Made by a program: the position numbers and the translations under genes
Source of the DNA: Photorhabdus cinerea
GTDB lineage: Bacteria > Pseudomonadota > Gammaproteobacteria > Enterobacterales > Enterobacteriaceae
DNA length: 64,000 nt
Direction of reading: 5' to 3'
Assembly: GCF_011189575.1 (NCBI RefSeq)
Contig: NZ_PUJW01000003.1
Location: 62,001 to 126,000 of the forward strand
The notes under the pieces: generated by a model
Databases searched by the model: none
Told to the model about the DNA's origin: nothing
Seen by the model: the letters and a program-made list of their open reading frames with translations, nothing else
Shown here: positions 1 through 9,149 of the stretch, piece by piece
Layout: each line of letters starts with the position of its first letter
Position numbering within the stretch: the stretch's first letter is position 1

Positions 1-89
1 TACTTAACCGGTGCAACCTGTTTGGTGGTGATAATTTTGCTGCAGCTCAAAACATTATCGATAACATTCTGGCCGAAGATAGCCAATAA
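1..89 (+). CDS. yniA: Fructosamine kinase family protein, C-terminal end only
   Basis: Only the last 28 codons are inside the window, in frame 3, ending at TAA 87-89. The visible tail contains LNRCNLFGGDNFAAAQ, which fits the conserved C-terminus of fructosamine-3-kinase-like proteins (usual form H-x-N-L-F-G-G-x-Y-x-x-x-A). Proteins of this family phosphorylate ketosamine adducts on glycated proteins and small molecules. In E. coli yniA lies directly beside a convergent yniB and then yniC/hxpB, the same arrangement as here, which supports the call. The catalytic part is outside the window. Confidence 0.7.
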   Translation, partial: LNRCNLFGGDNFAAAQNIIDNILAEDSQ

Positions 90-100
90 GTAACTAATCA

Positions 101-128
101 AGCTGCGAAAACATTTTATTCCGCAGCT
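101..128. terminator. Putative bidirectional hairpin between yniA and yniB
   Basis: A perfect 7 bp inverted repeat AGCTGCG (101-107) / CGCAGCT (122-128) with a 14 nt loop sits between the convergent genes yniA and yniB. There is no clean T-run, so termination is inferred from position and stem only. Confidence 0.4.
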
Positions 129-144
129 ATAATCATCGGAGAAC

Positions 145-687
145 TTACCAACCTAAAATTCCTAGTATAAAATAAGCGATTACACCGATAATTACCGGTG
201 AAATATATAAGATATAAATCTGACTGAACAGTGTATGATGAGGAAGTTTAATTCTTGATTCAATCTGCTCTCTTGTCAGACCATCGCTACCTTTAGCTCT
301 TTCAAGAATAAGCTGATCTTCAATATTTTCACGTATAAACTTTACTTGCCTATACATACGTTGACCAGATGCACTCATAGCGAGACCAACAAAAATAAGG
401 AAATAGATAATCAAAAAACCAAGAGTTGATCCTGTAAAATCAACCCAAAGATCAGGCGTTGGCGAATTTTTCCAGAAAAAATCCAAGAATGGAGTATTGA
501 AACGCACCATTTCCGCCATCATTTTCAGAAAATCATCCAAAACAGCATTGATGCCATCACCTTTAATACCTTGCTGCCAAACAAGATTGATCACAGAAAC
601 GATAGTCGATAAAAGTGCCGGAATAAAAATCACCCAACCTAAGACTCGCTTAATAATAGCGATATATCCAGCTTTCTGGTAAGTCAT
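145..687 (-). CDS. yniB: YniB family inner-membrane protein
   Basis: This 180-residue protein matches E. coli YniB along its length, with shared stretches such as GWVIFIPAL, NTPFLDFFW, FVGLA and EGLTREQIESRI-like LTREQIESRI. Three hydrophobic segments (about residues 13-33, 85-105 and 155-178) predict an inner-membrane protein. Function is unknown in any organism I know of. The start at 687 was chosen because MTYQKAGYIAIIKRVL aligns with the E. coli start MTYQ and a GAGGG ribosome-binding site lies 7-9 nt upstream; twelve further in-frame codons upstream look non-coding. It is convergent with yniA and divergent from hxpB, as in E. coli. Confidence 0.85.
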   Translation of the reverse strand: MTYQKAGYIAIIKRVLGWVIFIPALLSTIVSVINLVWQQGIKGDGINAVLDDFLKMMAEMVRFNTPFLDFFWKNSPTPDLWVDFTGSTLGFLIIYFLIFVGLAMSASGQRMYRQVKFIRENIEDQLILERAKGSDGLTREQIESRIKLPHHTLFSQIYILYISPVIIGVIAYFILGILGW

Positions 688-861
688 CAATATCCCTCGT
701 AGTAATAATTTTTGTCTAATCATAGCCCATCAGTCATTAAATTTAACTTTATATTTAATTAACTAAGCATTTCTTACCATGTTCCCAATAAGAAAAAGAT
801 TTCATCTATCAGGATTGCTACAATCAGTTTTCGCTAACTATATAACCAGTGGGAGATGCGA

Positions 862-1527
862 ATGTCCTTTCATTTACCAATAAAAGCAGCCATTTTTGAT
901 CTGGACGGTTTGCTGATTGACTCTGAACCCTATTGGACCCAAGGAGAGAAAAAAGTATTCAGTGAATTAGGCTTGGATCTATCTTTGGCGGAAAAACTAC
1001 CAGATACTCTTGGACTACGTATTGACCATATTGTAGAGCTATGGTACCAAGCTTCTCCGTGGCAAGGTGTACCGAAATCAGAAGTAGAACAGCGGATTAT
1101 CGACCACGTTATCAATTTGATAAAAGAAAACCGCCCTTTACTCCCAGGCACTGAACATGCTTTAAGCCTTTGCCGTGAACAGGAATTGAAAATCGGCCTA
1201 GCCTCAGCTTCCCCACAATATATGTTGGAACAAGTGTTAAAAATGTTCAACTTGCGTCATTATTTCAATACTGTCGTTTCGGCTGCCAAATTACCTCATA
1301 GTAAACCCAATCCCGAAGTTTATTTACGCTCTGCTGAACAACTGGGGGTTGCCCCAGTAAATTGTGTAGCTTTAGAAGCTTCATTTAATGGAATGATAGC
1401 AACAAAAGCAGCGAGAATGCGTTCAATCGTTGTACCATCAGCTCATCATTTCAATGATCCACGTTGGGCATTAGCTGATATTAAACTGCATACACTCGAA
1501 CAACTAAATGTAACGGATATCGTTTGA
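862..1527 (+). CDS. hxpB: Hexitol/2-deoxyglucose-6-phosphate HAD phosphatase
   Basis: Orthologue of E. coli HxpB (YniC), a cytosolic HAD-superfamily phosphatase for sugar phosphates such as 2-deoxyglucose-6-phosphate and hexitol phosphates. HAD motif I is AIFDLDGLLIDSEP near the N-terminus, with nucleophile Asp and acid/base Asp; motif II is GLASASP; the motif III Lys lies in KPNPEVY. The start ATG 862 has GGGAG six nt upstream, whereas the upstream ATG at 856 touches it. Oddity: motif IV reads V-A-L-E-A-S, with Ala at about residue 173 where E. coli and relatives have Asp (A-L-E-D-S). One of the two usual Mg-coordinating acidic residues is therefore missing, so activity may be reduced or altered. 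Confidence 0.9.
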   Translation: MSFHLPIKAAIFDLDGLLIDSEPYWTQGEKKVFSELGLDLSLAEKLPDTLGLRIDHIVELWYQASPWQGVPKSEVEQRIIDHVINLIKENRPLLPGTEHALSLCREQELKIGLASASPQYMLEQVLKMFNLRHYFNTVVSAAKLPHSKPNPEVYLRSAEQLGVAPVNCVALEASFNGMIATKAARMRSIVVPSAHHFNDPRWALADIKLHTLEQLNVTDIV

Positions 1528-1712
1528 CTATGACTTTAACTGCTATTATCTGTTCAGATGGCAGTTCTTGATTGTTCACATAGCAGCCTTAGTGCTTATA
1601 TCTTATTCTGTCAAATAAAAACTTGATTAAATATTAATGTTATTTATTAATAAATAACATATTTTTGTTTTTCACCCTCTATCTTACCCGCATAAAACCC
1701 ACTATACTCGCC

Positions 1713-1732
1713 CACTGTATGGATAGACAGTC
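1713..1732 (+). promoter_or_regulatory. LexA box upstream of ydjM
   Basis: CACTGTATGGATAGACAGTC fits the SOS-box form CTG-N10-CAG. It lies 18 bp upstream of the ydjM start and just downstream of a -10-like TATACT at 1703-1708. E. coli ydjM is a known LexA-regulated gene, which supports function here. Confidence 0.75.
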
Positions 1733-1749
1733 ACCAGTCAGAGGAATTT

Positions 1750-2298
1750 ATGACCGCGGAAGGGCATCTTTTATTTTCAGTTGCCAGCATTATTCTGGCG
1801 CAAAAACTCAAAATAACACCAGAAATAGCTAATGGTGACTGGTTACATATGCTACCAGGAGTGCTTCTCACCGCATTGTTACCAGATATAGATCACCCAA
1901 ATTCAACCCTGGGTAAATTATTCAGGTTTATCTCCATACCAATCGCCAAATTATGTGGGCACAGAGGATTTACTCATAGTCTCCTTGCCCTCGTATTAGG
2001 TGTTGCCTTATTTTGGCTGAAAATACCAGAAGAGTGGCTTATCCCAACTGATTTTTTCCATGCCATGATTGTTGGCTATCTCAGTCATCTGATTGCAGAT
2101 ATGCTGACTCCCGCTGGTGTACCGTTATTATGGCCAATAAAGATACGTTTTCGCCTACCTGTGCTTGGCAAGCAGGGAAACAAGAAAGCAGAAAGATTTA
2201 TTTCTGTTCTATTGATCGCTATCGCCATTTTCCTACCAGAACACATTAAATACTCCATATTTTTTTATATAGATTGCATCAAGGAACTCTATTTTTAA
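1750..2298 (+). CDS. ydjM: SOS-inducible inner-membrane protein YdjM (YdjM/YfhO-type metal-dependent hydrolase fold)
   Basis: This 182-residue protein matches E. coli YdjM, of the DUF457 metal-dependent hydrolase family. It keeps the family histidine/aspartate clusters: PDIDHPNS, GHRGFTHS and HLIADMLTPAGV. Several hydrophobic helices place it in the inner membrane. The start is supported by GAGGAATTT directly upstream. A LexA box precedes it, so induction by DNA damage is likely, as in E. coli. The molecular function is not established in the family members I know. Confidence 0.9.
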   Translation: MTAEGHLLFSVASIILAQKLKITPEIANGDWLHMLPGVLLTALLPDIDHPNSTLGKLFRFISIPIAKLCGHRGFTHSLLALVLGVALFWLKIPEEWLIPTDFFHAMIVGYLSHLIADMLTPAGVPLLWPIKIRFRLPVLGKQGNKKAERFISVLLIAIAIFLPEHIKYSIFFYIDCIKELYF

Positions 2299-2484
2299 TG
2301 CCCTGATTGACTAAAACTAAATCTTAATTATTACATTTGTTATATCAAATTCGATCTAGTTATAAATAGGAATAATTTAAGCTGATATTATGTTCCCCAA
2401 CTGCTTGTTGTAATGTGTTCGTTTACAAACTTACACGATTCAATACAGCTTATTACCTAACTAATTGAATTCTGGAGTTTGGGA

Positions 2485-3876
2485 ATGAATTTATCACTCA
2501 TTCTGAATGTGCTCGTTTTCGCAGCGCTGCTTTTGCTATTGTCAAAAGCCAGTTCACATCAATGGAGTCTGTCGAAAAAGGTTCTTGTCGGCCTTGCCAT
2601 TGGCGTTATTTTTGGCCTGGCACTACAACTCATTTATGGTCCCGATAATGCCACAGTGAAAGAATCAGTATCATGGTTCAACATTGTTGGCAATGGTTAC
2701 GTACAGCTTTTGCAAATGGTGATTATGCCTCTGGTATTTGCCTCTATTCTGAGTGCGGTTGCCAAATTACATAAAGCATCTTCTTTAGGAAAAATCAGTT
2801 TTCTAACCATCGGAATGCTGCTGTTCACTACAATGATCGCAGCACTTGTCGGTATCATTATTACCAACCTGTTCGGCCTGACTGCAGAAGGTCTAGTTCA
2901 AGGAACCCAAGAAACAGTACGCCTGTCTGCTATCGAAAATAACTATATGGGCAAAGTCTCTGACTTGTCTGTGCCGCAGTTAATTTTGTCTTTTATTCCT
3001 AAAAACCCATTTGCTGATTTAACTGGCGTCAATCCAACTTCTGTTATCAGTGTTGTTATTTTTGCAACCTTCCTGGGTATTGCTGCGTTGCAAATGCTGA
3101 AAGATAATCACCAACGTGGTGAGCAAGTATTAGTCGCTATCGATACTATGCAAGCATGGACAATGAAATTGGTTCGTCTGGTTATGCGCCTGACGCCATA
3201 TGGTGTCATGGCTCTGATGACTAAAGTTGTCGCTAACTCTAACATCCACGAAATCGTGAAACTGGGCAGTTTTGTTATCGCATCCTATATTGCACTAGCT
3301 CTGATGTTTATTGTTCATGGGTTTCTGCTCTCTCTTACTGGCATCAATCCAGTAAAATTTTTTAAAAAAACCTGGCCAGCGCTAACCTTTGCATTCACCA
3401 GTCGTTCAAGTGCAGCCAGTATTCCACTGAATGTTGAAACCCAGACACTTCGTATCGGTGTACCTGAGTCTATCGCCAGTTTCTCTGCATCTTTCGGTGC
3501 AACAATTGGTCAGAATGGTTGTGCCGGTATTTATCCTGCCATGCTGGCAACCATGGTTGCTCCAACAGTAGGAATAAATCCATTTGACCCCATGTGGATC
3601 GCGACACTAGTTGGTATTGTAACTATCAGCTCTGCTGGCGTTGCCGGCGTAGGTGGAGGCGCTACATTTGCCGCATTAATCGTTTTACCGGCAATGGGGT
3701 TACCTGTAACGTTAATTGCCCTATTGATTTCTGTTGAGCCTCTTATTGATATGGGCCGCACAGCCTTGAATGTAAGTGGTTCAATAACCGCAGGTACAAT
3801 TACCAGCCAATTGCTGGGGAAAACCGATACAGCCATCTTCAATCAGGAAGAAGAAACTAGGTTAAATCAGCTATAA
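2485..3876 (+). CDS. tcyP: L-cystine:cation symporter TcyP
   Basis: A 463-residue inner-membrane transporter of the dicarboxylate/amino acid:cation symporter (DAACS) family, near-identical in architecture to E. coli TcyP (YdjN), which imports L-cystine. Visible family marks include VQLLQMVIMPLVFASI, the serine-rich reentrant segment FAFTSRSSAASIPL, and the substrate/cation-site region GATIGQNGCAGIYPA and SSAGVAGVGGGA. The start at ATG 2485 has GGAG eight nt upstream; an in-frame TTG six nt earlier is less likely. The gene is monocistronic: a separate upstream region follows ydjM and a strong hairpin terminator follows the stop. Confidence 0.93.
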   Translation: MNLSLILNVLVFAALLLLLSKASSHQWSLSKKVLVGLAIGVIFGLALQLIYGPDNATVKESVSWFNIVGNGYVQLLQMVIMPLVFASILSAVAKLHKASSLGKISFLTIGMLLFTTMIAALVGIIITNLFGLTAEGLVQGTQETVRLSAIENNYMGKVSDLSVPQLILSFIPKNPFADLTGVNPTSVISVVIFATFLGIAALQMLKDNHQRGEQVLVAIDTMQAWTMKLVRLVMRLTPYGVMALMTKVVANSNIHEIVKLGSFVIASYIALALMFIVHGFLLSLTGINPVKFFKKTWPALTFAFTSRSSAASIPLNVETQTLRIGVPESIASFSASFGATIGQNGCAGIYPAMLATMVAPTVGINPFDPMWIATLVGIVTISSAGVAGVGGGATFAALIVLPAMGLPVTLIALLISVEPLIDMGRTALNVSGSITAGTITSQLLGKTDTAIFNQEEETRLNQL

Positions 3877-3882
3877 ATTTTT

Positions 3883-3911
3883 AAAAGCTGGGAAACACTC
3901 CCAGCTTTTTT
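3883..3911. terminator. Bidirectional rho-independent terminator tcyP/htpX
   Basis: Eleven-bp perfect stem AAAAGCTGGGA / TCCCAGCTTTT (3883-3893, 3899-3909) with loop AACAC and A/T runs on both sides, between convergent tcyP and htpX. Confidence 0.9.
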
Positions 3912-3926
3912 ACTTCATTCACAATA

Positions 3927-4814
3927 TTATTTATTCAGGTATTGACCACTACGCAGTGCTTCAATACGCTTATCTAATGGCGGGTGAGACAGAAACAGCT
4001 CACTGAATGTTTTAGATTTCCCATTAATACAGAACGCCATCATACTGCCCTCTTCTTGCGGCTCATAACTGGTTTTCAGACGCTGTAAGGCAGCAATCAT
4101 CTTCTCACGGCCCACCAACCTGGCAGAACCTGCATCTGCATGGAATTCACGATAACGAGAAAACCACATAGTAATAATACTCGCCAGAATACCGAATACT
4201 ATTTCCAGCACCATTGAAACAACCATGTAAACAATCGGATTACCGGAATTACTACTTTCTTCTTCGTCATCGTTGCCTGACAGAAAACTTGATACAGCCT
4301 GAGCCAACAAACGGGAGATAAAGATAACAAAAGTATTTACTATCCCTTGCAACAAAGTCATGGTCACCATATCACCATTAGCAATATGGCTAATCTCATG
4401 AGCGATAACAGCTTCCGCTTCTGCTCGGCTCATATTGTCCAATAGACCGGTACTGACAGCTACCAGCGAAGCATTACGACGCGCTCCGGTAGCAAATGCA
4501 TTAATATCAGGCGCAGCATAAATTGCAACCTGTGGCATAGCAATATTGACTTGCTCTGCCTGACGGCGAACAGTTTCTACCAACCAGTGTTCAATTTCAT
4601 TTGTTGGCTGTTCTATAACCTGACCACCAACAGAACGCAGAGCCATCCATTTGGACATCAGTAGAGAAACAAACGCTCCACCGAATCCGAACAAACCAGC
4701 CATAATCATCAGACCCTGTACACTACTTCCCTGAATTCCTGTCAGAGAAAGTATTATCCCGAACACCAACATAACAGCAAGGTTGGTGAGGAGGAACAAA
4801 GCAATTCGCATCAT
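3927..4814 (-). CDS. htpX: Membrane-bound zinc metalloprotease HtpX
   Basis: Orthologue of E. coli HtpX (M48 family), an inner-membrane endopeptidase that helps FtsH with quality control of membrane proteins. The zinc motif HEISH is at about residues 139-143 (in EAVIAHEISHIANGD), with the third ligand Glu in the later F-H-A-D-A-G region. Hydrophobic segments are visible at the N-terminus (two) and around residues 155-215 (two). The chosen start gives MMRIALFLLTNLAVM, as in E. coli, with AAGGAAG upstream. E. coli htpX belongs to the CpxR envelope-stress regulon; I could not place a convincing CpxR site here. Confidence 0.94.
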   Translation of the reverse strand: MMRIALFLLTNLAVMLVFGIILSLTGIQGSSVQGLMIMAGLFGFGGAFVSLLMSKWMALRSVGGQVIEQPTNEIEHWLVETVRRQAEQVNIAMPQVAIYAAPDINAFATGARRNASLVAVSTGLLDNMSRAEAEAVIAHEISHIANGDMVTMTLLQGIVNTFVIFISRLLAQAVSSFLSGNDDEEESSNSGNPIVYMVVSMVLEIVFGILASIITMWFSRYREFHADAGSARLVGREKMIAALQRLKTSYEPQEEGSMMAFCINGKSKTFSELFLSHPPLDKRIEALRSGQYLNK

Positions 4815-5153
4815 AATAAACGGGCTTCCTTTATTAATAATCAATACATTTTCAGAGTTATCCTATAAATAAGGCTATTCTTGCTATATTCAAGGTTTTT
4901 AGCTCTTCAAACGATAAAATCAACACAACTTTACAAAATCATAAAATACCAACATTAGCCTAACACCTATTGGTTAAGCAAAATACTTTGACACCAAGTA
5001 ACACAAGGAAATTGTGAAACAGCTCATCCTTCCCGAAAAATAAAAATCGTCTCAAAAAAAGCCGCTTATATACTGAAAGCTAGTACCGTTCACTCAACGC
5101 ATCTGAGATGAACGGTATTGGGCATTATTAAACTGGTTATTTAATCTATTGCT
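4815..5153. other. Intergenic region between prc and htpX
   Basis: This 339 bp AT-rich stretch has no credible ORF. It must hold the htpX promoter. An imperfect inverted repeat TACCGTTCA (5084-5092) / TGAACGGTA (5109-5117) lies just past the prc stop and may end prc transcription, although no T-run follows directly. Confidence 0.4.
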
Positions 5154-7205
5154 CTACTTAGATCGAGATAACATTTTCTCAGCAGGCTGGTGTGCCAAAT
5201 CAAGCGCAATCTTCACTGACTCATCAAGATATGGATCTGGCCCTTGATAATCCTTAGGTAAATCATCCAGTGATGCTAATGGTTTCTTTCCTTCTCGTTT
5301 AAAGCGATCATTAATCCGGTTCAACTTCAGAGCATCATCTTCTTTATTCTCTTTCTCTCTTTGTACATAGTTCAGAGAAACAATATTTTTATGCTCTTTC
5401 ATCGCCTTATAGTGAGCAATGTCCTCATTGATATACTTAAATTCTGGATCATTTGCGATACGAGCATTATGGGCCACAGTTAACTGAGGAACTAACCCTG
5501 CAATAACTTTAGACCCTGTATAACGGGCAGGAGGAATGCTATCCCAAGGCAAAGCATTATCTTCAAAACTCTCTCCTGTTTCCGCCAGATCAACCCCCGT
5601 TGGCATCACAATATCAGGTGTCACACCTTTACGTTGAGTACTACCGCCATTTACACGATAGAATTTCTGAATCGTATACTGGACAGAACCCAGTGATGGC
5701 CAATCAGGACGCATCATTTGATCGTAAATACGACTCAAAGAACGATATTGTTGAACAGTACCTTTACCAAAAGTTGGCTCCCCAACAATCAAGGCACGCC
5801 CATAATCCTGCATTGCTGCAGCAAAAATCTCAGAAGCAGAAGCACTAAAACGGTCTACCAAAACAACCAAAGGCCCTTTATAGTACACCACTTCATCAGT
5901 ATCAGAATCCTGCCGAATTTTCCCATTATTATCCCTGACTTGCACCACCGGGCCACTTGGCAGAAATAGACCAGACAAAGAAACCGCTTCTGTCAGTGCA
6001 CCACCACCATTGCTACGCAGATCTATGACAATAGCACTAACATGTTGCTTAGTTAGTTTCTGTAACTGAGTTTTAACATTATCAGTCAAGCCAACATAAA
6101 AACCTGGAATATCAAGAACCCCCACTTTTTCTTTACCGATTGTCTTAACTGACATCTTCACTGCCCGGTCTTCCAGGCGAATCTGTTCACGAGTTAAAGT
6201 GATGGTACGTGGTTTCGCCCCTTTAGTATCAGAAATAACCTCAAGCCGTACTTTACTACCTTTAGGACCTTTAATCAGTGCGACCACATCATCCAAACGC
6301 CAGCCAATAATATCCACCATTAGCTTTCCTGATTGACCGACACCGATAATCTTATCACCTACTTTTAGCTCTTTACTTTTGGCTGCGGGGCCACCAGCAA
6401 CCATAGAATTTATGACAGTGTAGTCATCGTCTATCTGTAAAACAGCACCAATTCCTTCAAGGGAAAGGCTCATTTCTGAGTTAAATTGTTCAGTATTGCG
6501 TGGTGAAAGGTAATTGGTATGAGGATCAATTTCACGAGCAAACGCAGTCATAATCAATTGGAAAACATCTTCACTTTGGCTTTGTGTCAGACGTTTTAGC
6601 GCAAACTGATAACGTTTGGTCAGCACTTCTTCAATTTCTTTATCATCTTTACCCGCAAGTTTGAGATTGAGCCAATCAAATTTAACTTTAGCATCCCAAA
6701 GCCTATTCAGCTCTTCTACACTCTGTGGCCAAGGAGCTTTAGACCGATCAACATCAATTGTATCGTTACCATCAAAACTCATTGGCTGTTCAAGACGAGA
6801 TAAAGCATACTGATAACGTTCAAAACGGCGTTTCTGTAACAGATTAAACAGGTCATACGGGATTTCCAGATTCCCGCTTTCCAATTCCTGGCCCAACAAT
6901 TTTTTCTTATCAGCATACTGAGCTACATCTGACGCCAGCAATATATTATGGCTGTAATCCAGTATATTGAGATAACGGTCAAAGATTTTTGCTGAAAAAC
7001 CACCATCTAAATTAAATTGACGGTAATGAGAACGAATGAAGCGGGATGTTACCCGCTCGCTCACAGTTGAATGCTGAGGCTCTTGTTTCAATATAGGCAA
7101 TTGCTCAATACGAACAGGGACAGTTGCTGGACTGTTTGTATTTGCATAACAAGTACCAAAAATTGAAACGCTTAAGACAAAAGCCAGCTTGACGAATTTG
7201 TTCAT
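5154..7205 (-). CDS. prc: Periplasmic tail-specific (carboxy-terminal processing) protease Prc/Tsp
   Basis: 683 residues against 682 in E. coli Prc. It is a periplasmic serine protease that removes C-terminal segments (for example from penicillin-binding protein 3) and degrades SsrA-tagged and misfolded proteins. An N-terminal signal peptide is visible (hydrophobic core LAFVLSVSIFG). The PDZ domain lies around residues 240-330 (GIGAVLQIDDDYTVINS, GGPAAKS, GDKIIGVG). The S41 catalytic Ser is in FSASASEIFAAA and the Lys in FGKGTVQQY. The start 7205 (MNKFVKLAFV) has GGAGG upstream and aligns with E. coli. Prc follows proQ by 19 nt, so the two are probably co-transcribed. Confidence 0.95.
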   Translation of the reverse strand: MNKFVKLAFVLSVSIFGTCYANTNSPATVPVRIEQLPILKQEPQHSTVSERVTSRFIRSHYRQFNLDGGFSAKIFDRYLNILDYSHNILLASDVAQYADKKKLLGQELESGNLEIPYDLFNLLQKRRFERYQYALSRLEQPMSFDGNDTIDVDRSKAPWPQSVEELNRLWDAKVKFDWLNLKLAGKDDKEIEEVLTKRYQFALKRLTQSQSEDVFQLIMTAFAREIDPHTNYLSPRNTEQFNSEMSLSLEGIGAVLQIDDDYTVINSMVAGGPAAKSKELKVGDKIIGVGQSGKLMVDIIGWRLDDVVALIKGPKGSKVRLEVISDTKGAKPRTITLTREQIRLEDRAVKMSVKTIGKEKVGVLDIPGFYVGLTDNVKTQLQKLTKQHVSAIVIDLRSNGGGALTEAVSLSGLFLPSGPVVQVRDNNGKIRQDSDTDEVVYYKGPLVVLVDRFSASASEIFAAAMQDYGRALIVGEPTFGKGTVQQYRSLSRIYDQMMRPDWPSLGSVQYTIQKFYRVNGGSTQRKGVTPDIVMPTGVDLAETGESFEDNALPWDSIPPARYTGSKVIAGLVPQLTVAHNARIANDPEFKYINEDIAHYKAMKEHKNIVSLNYVQREKENKEDDALKLNRINDRFKREGKKPLASLDDLPKDYQGPDPYLDESVKIALDLAHQPAEKMLSRSK

Positions 7206-7224
7206 GCTTGGGTTGGCCTCCGTA

Positions 7225-7929
7225 TCAGAACTGTAAATGTTCTGCGCGTACAATCATTGCCAGACCAGAAGGCAATTGTACTCGTACACCATCTTTAGCG
7301 ATTTCAAGCACAGAGGCATCCATCGAGCTTTTACCTACCCTGACTTTAATTTCCTGACCAATTTTCAGCAATGAAACATCAGCAATCTGAGTCGGTGTAG
7401 GCTGACTAGGTTTAGCAACAGGTTTACGTGCTTGTTGCTGAGGGCGACTTTGTTGGCGTGGCTGCCGTTTTTCCCCTTCAGTATTATTAGCACGGCGACG
7501 AGGAGCCGGCTTCCTGGCAATTGGACTCTCATTTTTTTCACCGGCAGCTACATTTTCAGCTTCACGTTTTTTGACTCTTTGCTCTGCACGCTGGGCCTGA
7601 ACCCGTGCTTTGGCTTCAGTCAGTTGCTGGAGAGCATGCTCAATATGTTCCGCATCCAATTCACCGCATGAGTTACCATCAAGGTCAACACGTTGTGCCC
7701 CCTCTTTAACACCATACAGGTAACGCCAGCTTGATGTGTACAGACGCAAGGCAGAGCGCAATTGTGTTTTACTTAAACATTCTTCGTCCTGAATACGTTC
7801 AACGATATCCTGAAAGATACCGATCTTTAAAGGACGAGCTTCACCTTCGGCTACGAAACAGAGCGGAAAGCGCTCAGCTAAAAAAGCAATGATTTCTTTA
7901 CTACTATTCAACTTAGGTTGATTTTCCAT
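7225..7929 (-). CDS. proQ: RNA chaperone ProQ
   Basis: 234-residue global RNA-binding protein with an N-terminal FinO-like domain (about residues 1-120, including RPLKIGIFQDI, LRSALRLYTSSWRYL), a charged Ala/Arg/Gln/Pro-rich linker (about 125-180) and a C-terminal Tudor/KOW-like domain (about 185-234). In E. coli it binds many sRNAs and mRNA 3' ends and was first found through its effect on the ProP osmotransporter. The linker differs from E. coli, as is usual. It lies upstream of prc in the conserved proQ-prc pair and begins 95 bp downstream of msrC. Confidence 0.95.
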   Translation of the reverse strand: MENQPKLNSSKEIIAFLAERFPLCFVAEGEARPLKIGIFQDIVERIQDEECLSKTQLRSALRLYTSSWRYLYGVKEGAQRVDLDGNSCGELDAEHIEHALQQLTEAKARVQAQRAEQRVKKREAENVAAGEKNESPIARKPAPRRRANNTEGEKRQPRQQSRPQQQARKPVAKPSQPTPTQIADVSLLKIGQEIKVRVGKSSMDASVLEIAKDGVRVQLPSGLAMIVRAEHLQF

Positions 7930-8024
7930 GAAATTTCCTGATTACAACGGTTTTGCCAACCAGCATAGGCATGAACTGGCGTCATTATAATAGCGTTGTT
8001 GATAAATGCCACGTTATCCATATG

Positions 8025-8522
8025 TTAAGTTACATTCAACTCAACATATTTCGGCACAACGCACTGTTCTAAATGAGCACAGAGCCCATCAATAAGGGCT
8101 TGTAAGCCAAATTCATCTTCTTCATCAAACCGATGAAAAATCGTACTATCAATATCTAATACACCTATGATTCTATCGTTTACAAGCAATGGCAACACAA
8201 TTTCTGCGTTACTAGCAGCATCACAAGCAATATGACCAGGGAATTCATGAACATCATTAACACGTTTAATACGCTTTTCTGATACAGCAGTTCCGCATAC
8301 CCCTTTGCCAACAGGTATTCTGACACAGGCAACCTTTCCCTGAAATGGCCCCAGAACCAACGTATCACCATCAATCAGATAAAAACCGACCCAGTTAACG
8401 TCATGAAGACGTTCATACAGCAATGCACTAGCATTAGCGAGTGTCGCTATTAAGTCATACTCACCAGACAACAGAGCTTTTAAGTCTCCAGTAAGATCCC
8501 GATAGAACTCATTTTTATTCAT
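8025..8522 (-). CDS. msrC: Free methionine-(R)-sulfoxide reductase MsrC
   Basis: 165-residue single GAF-domain protein like E. coli MsrC (YebR), which reduces free L-methionine-(R)-sulfoxide in the cytosol using thioredoxin. The family cysteines are present in CVRIPVGKGVCGTAV and HIACDAAS, and the GAF core EIVLPL...IGVLDIDS is clear. In E. coli this gene is followed by letA-letB-rsmF-yebV; here only a short non-coding stretch separates it from yebV. Confidence 0.93.
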   Translation of the reverse strand: MNKNEFYRDLTGDLKALLSGEYDLIATLANASALLYERLHDVNWVGFYLIDGDTLVLGPFQGKVACVRIPVGKGVCGTAVSEKRIKRVNDVHEFPGHIACDAASNAEIVLPLLVNDRIIGVLDIDSTIFHRFDEEDEFGLQALIDGLCAHLEQCVVPKYVELNVT

Positions 8523-9149
8523 ATTGACCTATCCGATGAAATTTACAAAACGCATCTCTATTTTTATATCAAAAAAATATCAAATGCCCATAACAATAAG
8601 GTTAACAGCCTGTCACACTGACGTAAATTTTTTACTGTCTCTGTTAAGATATTCTTTATTATATTTATCGAACGTTTATCAAGATTGGTGAGATATCACA
8701 CCTCTTACCAAAACACCAAAAGGTGCAGCCAATATAAGTATAATGCATAGTAAACGCCTCTATACCTCCTACAATAAAAATCAGACTGTATTCTCTCACA
8801 TTGCAAAGGTAAATTATCTGGGAACCAATCAATAGAGTAGAGAAAAGCAAAACATTCAAACAATTTATCCGTAGAATTATTACACTTGCCACTCTATCAT
8901 TAACGCTTTTGGCTCCGACAATTACACCAAATAAATATTTCCTACTGAATGTGGAAAAAGCCAAAGAATGACAAAGATGAAAAAAGCAATATTACAAAAC
9001 TAAGTTTTAGCACAGATAGTTATAACAGCAATATCATCTAACGATTATCCAATACAGGAAATATTATTACTGGCAATCTCAGTCATTTGATCTATTCTCA
9101 AATGATGGCCTTACTGGTCGTACCTGTTAATTGAAATTAAGGAGCCATC
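8523..9149. other. Gene-poor gap where E. coli has letA-letB-rsmF
   Basis: The 627 bp between msrC and yebV is AT-rich. It holds one 99-codon ORF on the minus strand (8665-8964) that I do not recognise and that lacks a good ribosome-binding site. E. coli carries letA, letB (MCE lipid transport) and rsmF here. Nothing in this stretch recognisably derives from them. Confidence 0.45.

Noticed and set aside
8665..8964. 99-codon minus-strand ORF between msrC and yebV
   Set aside because: No recognisable domain and no ribosome-binding site; hydrophobic composition arises easily in AT-rich non-coding DNA. Kept only as part of the gap note.
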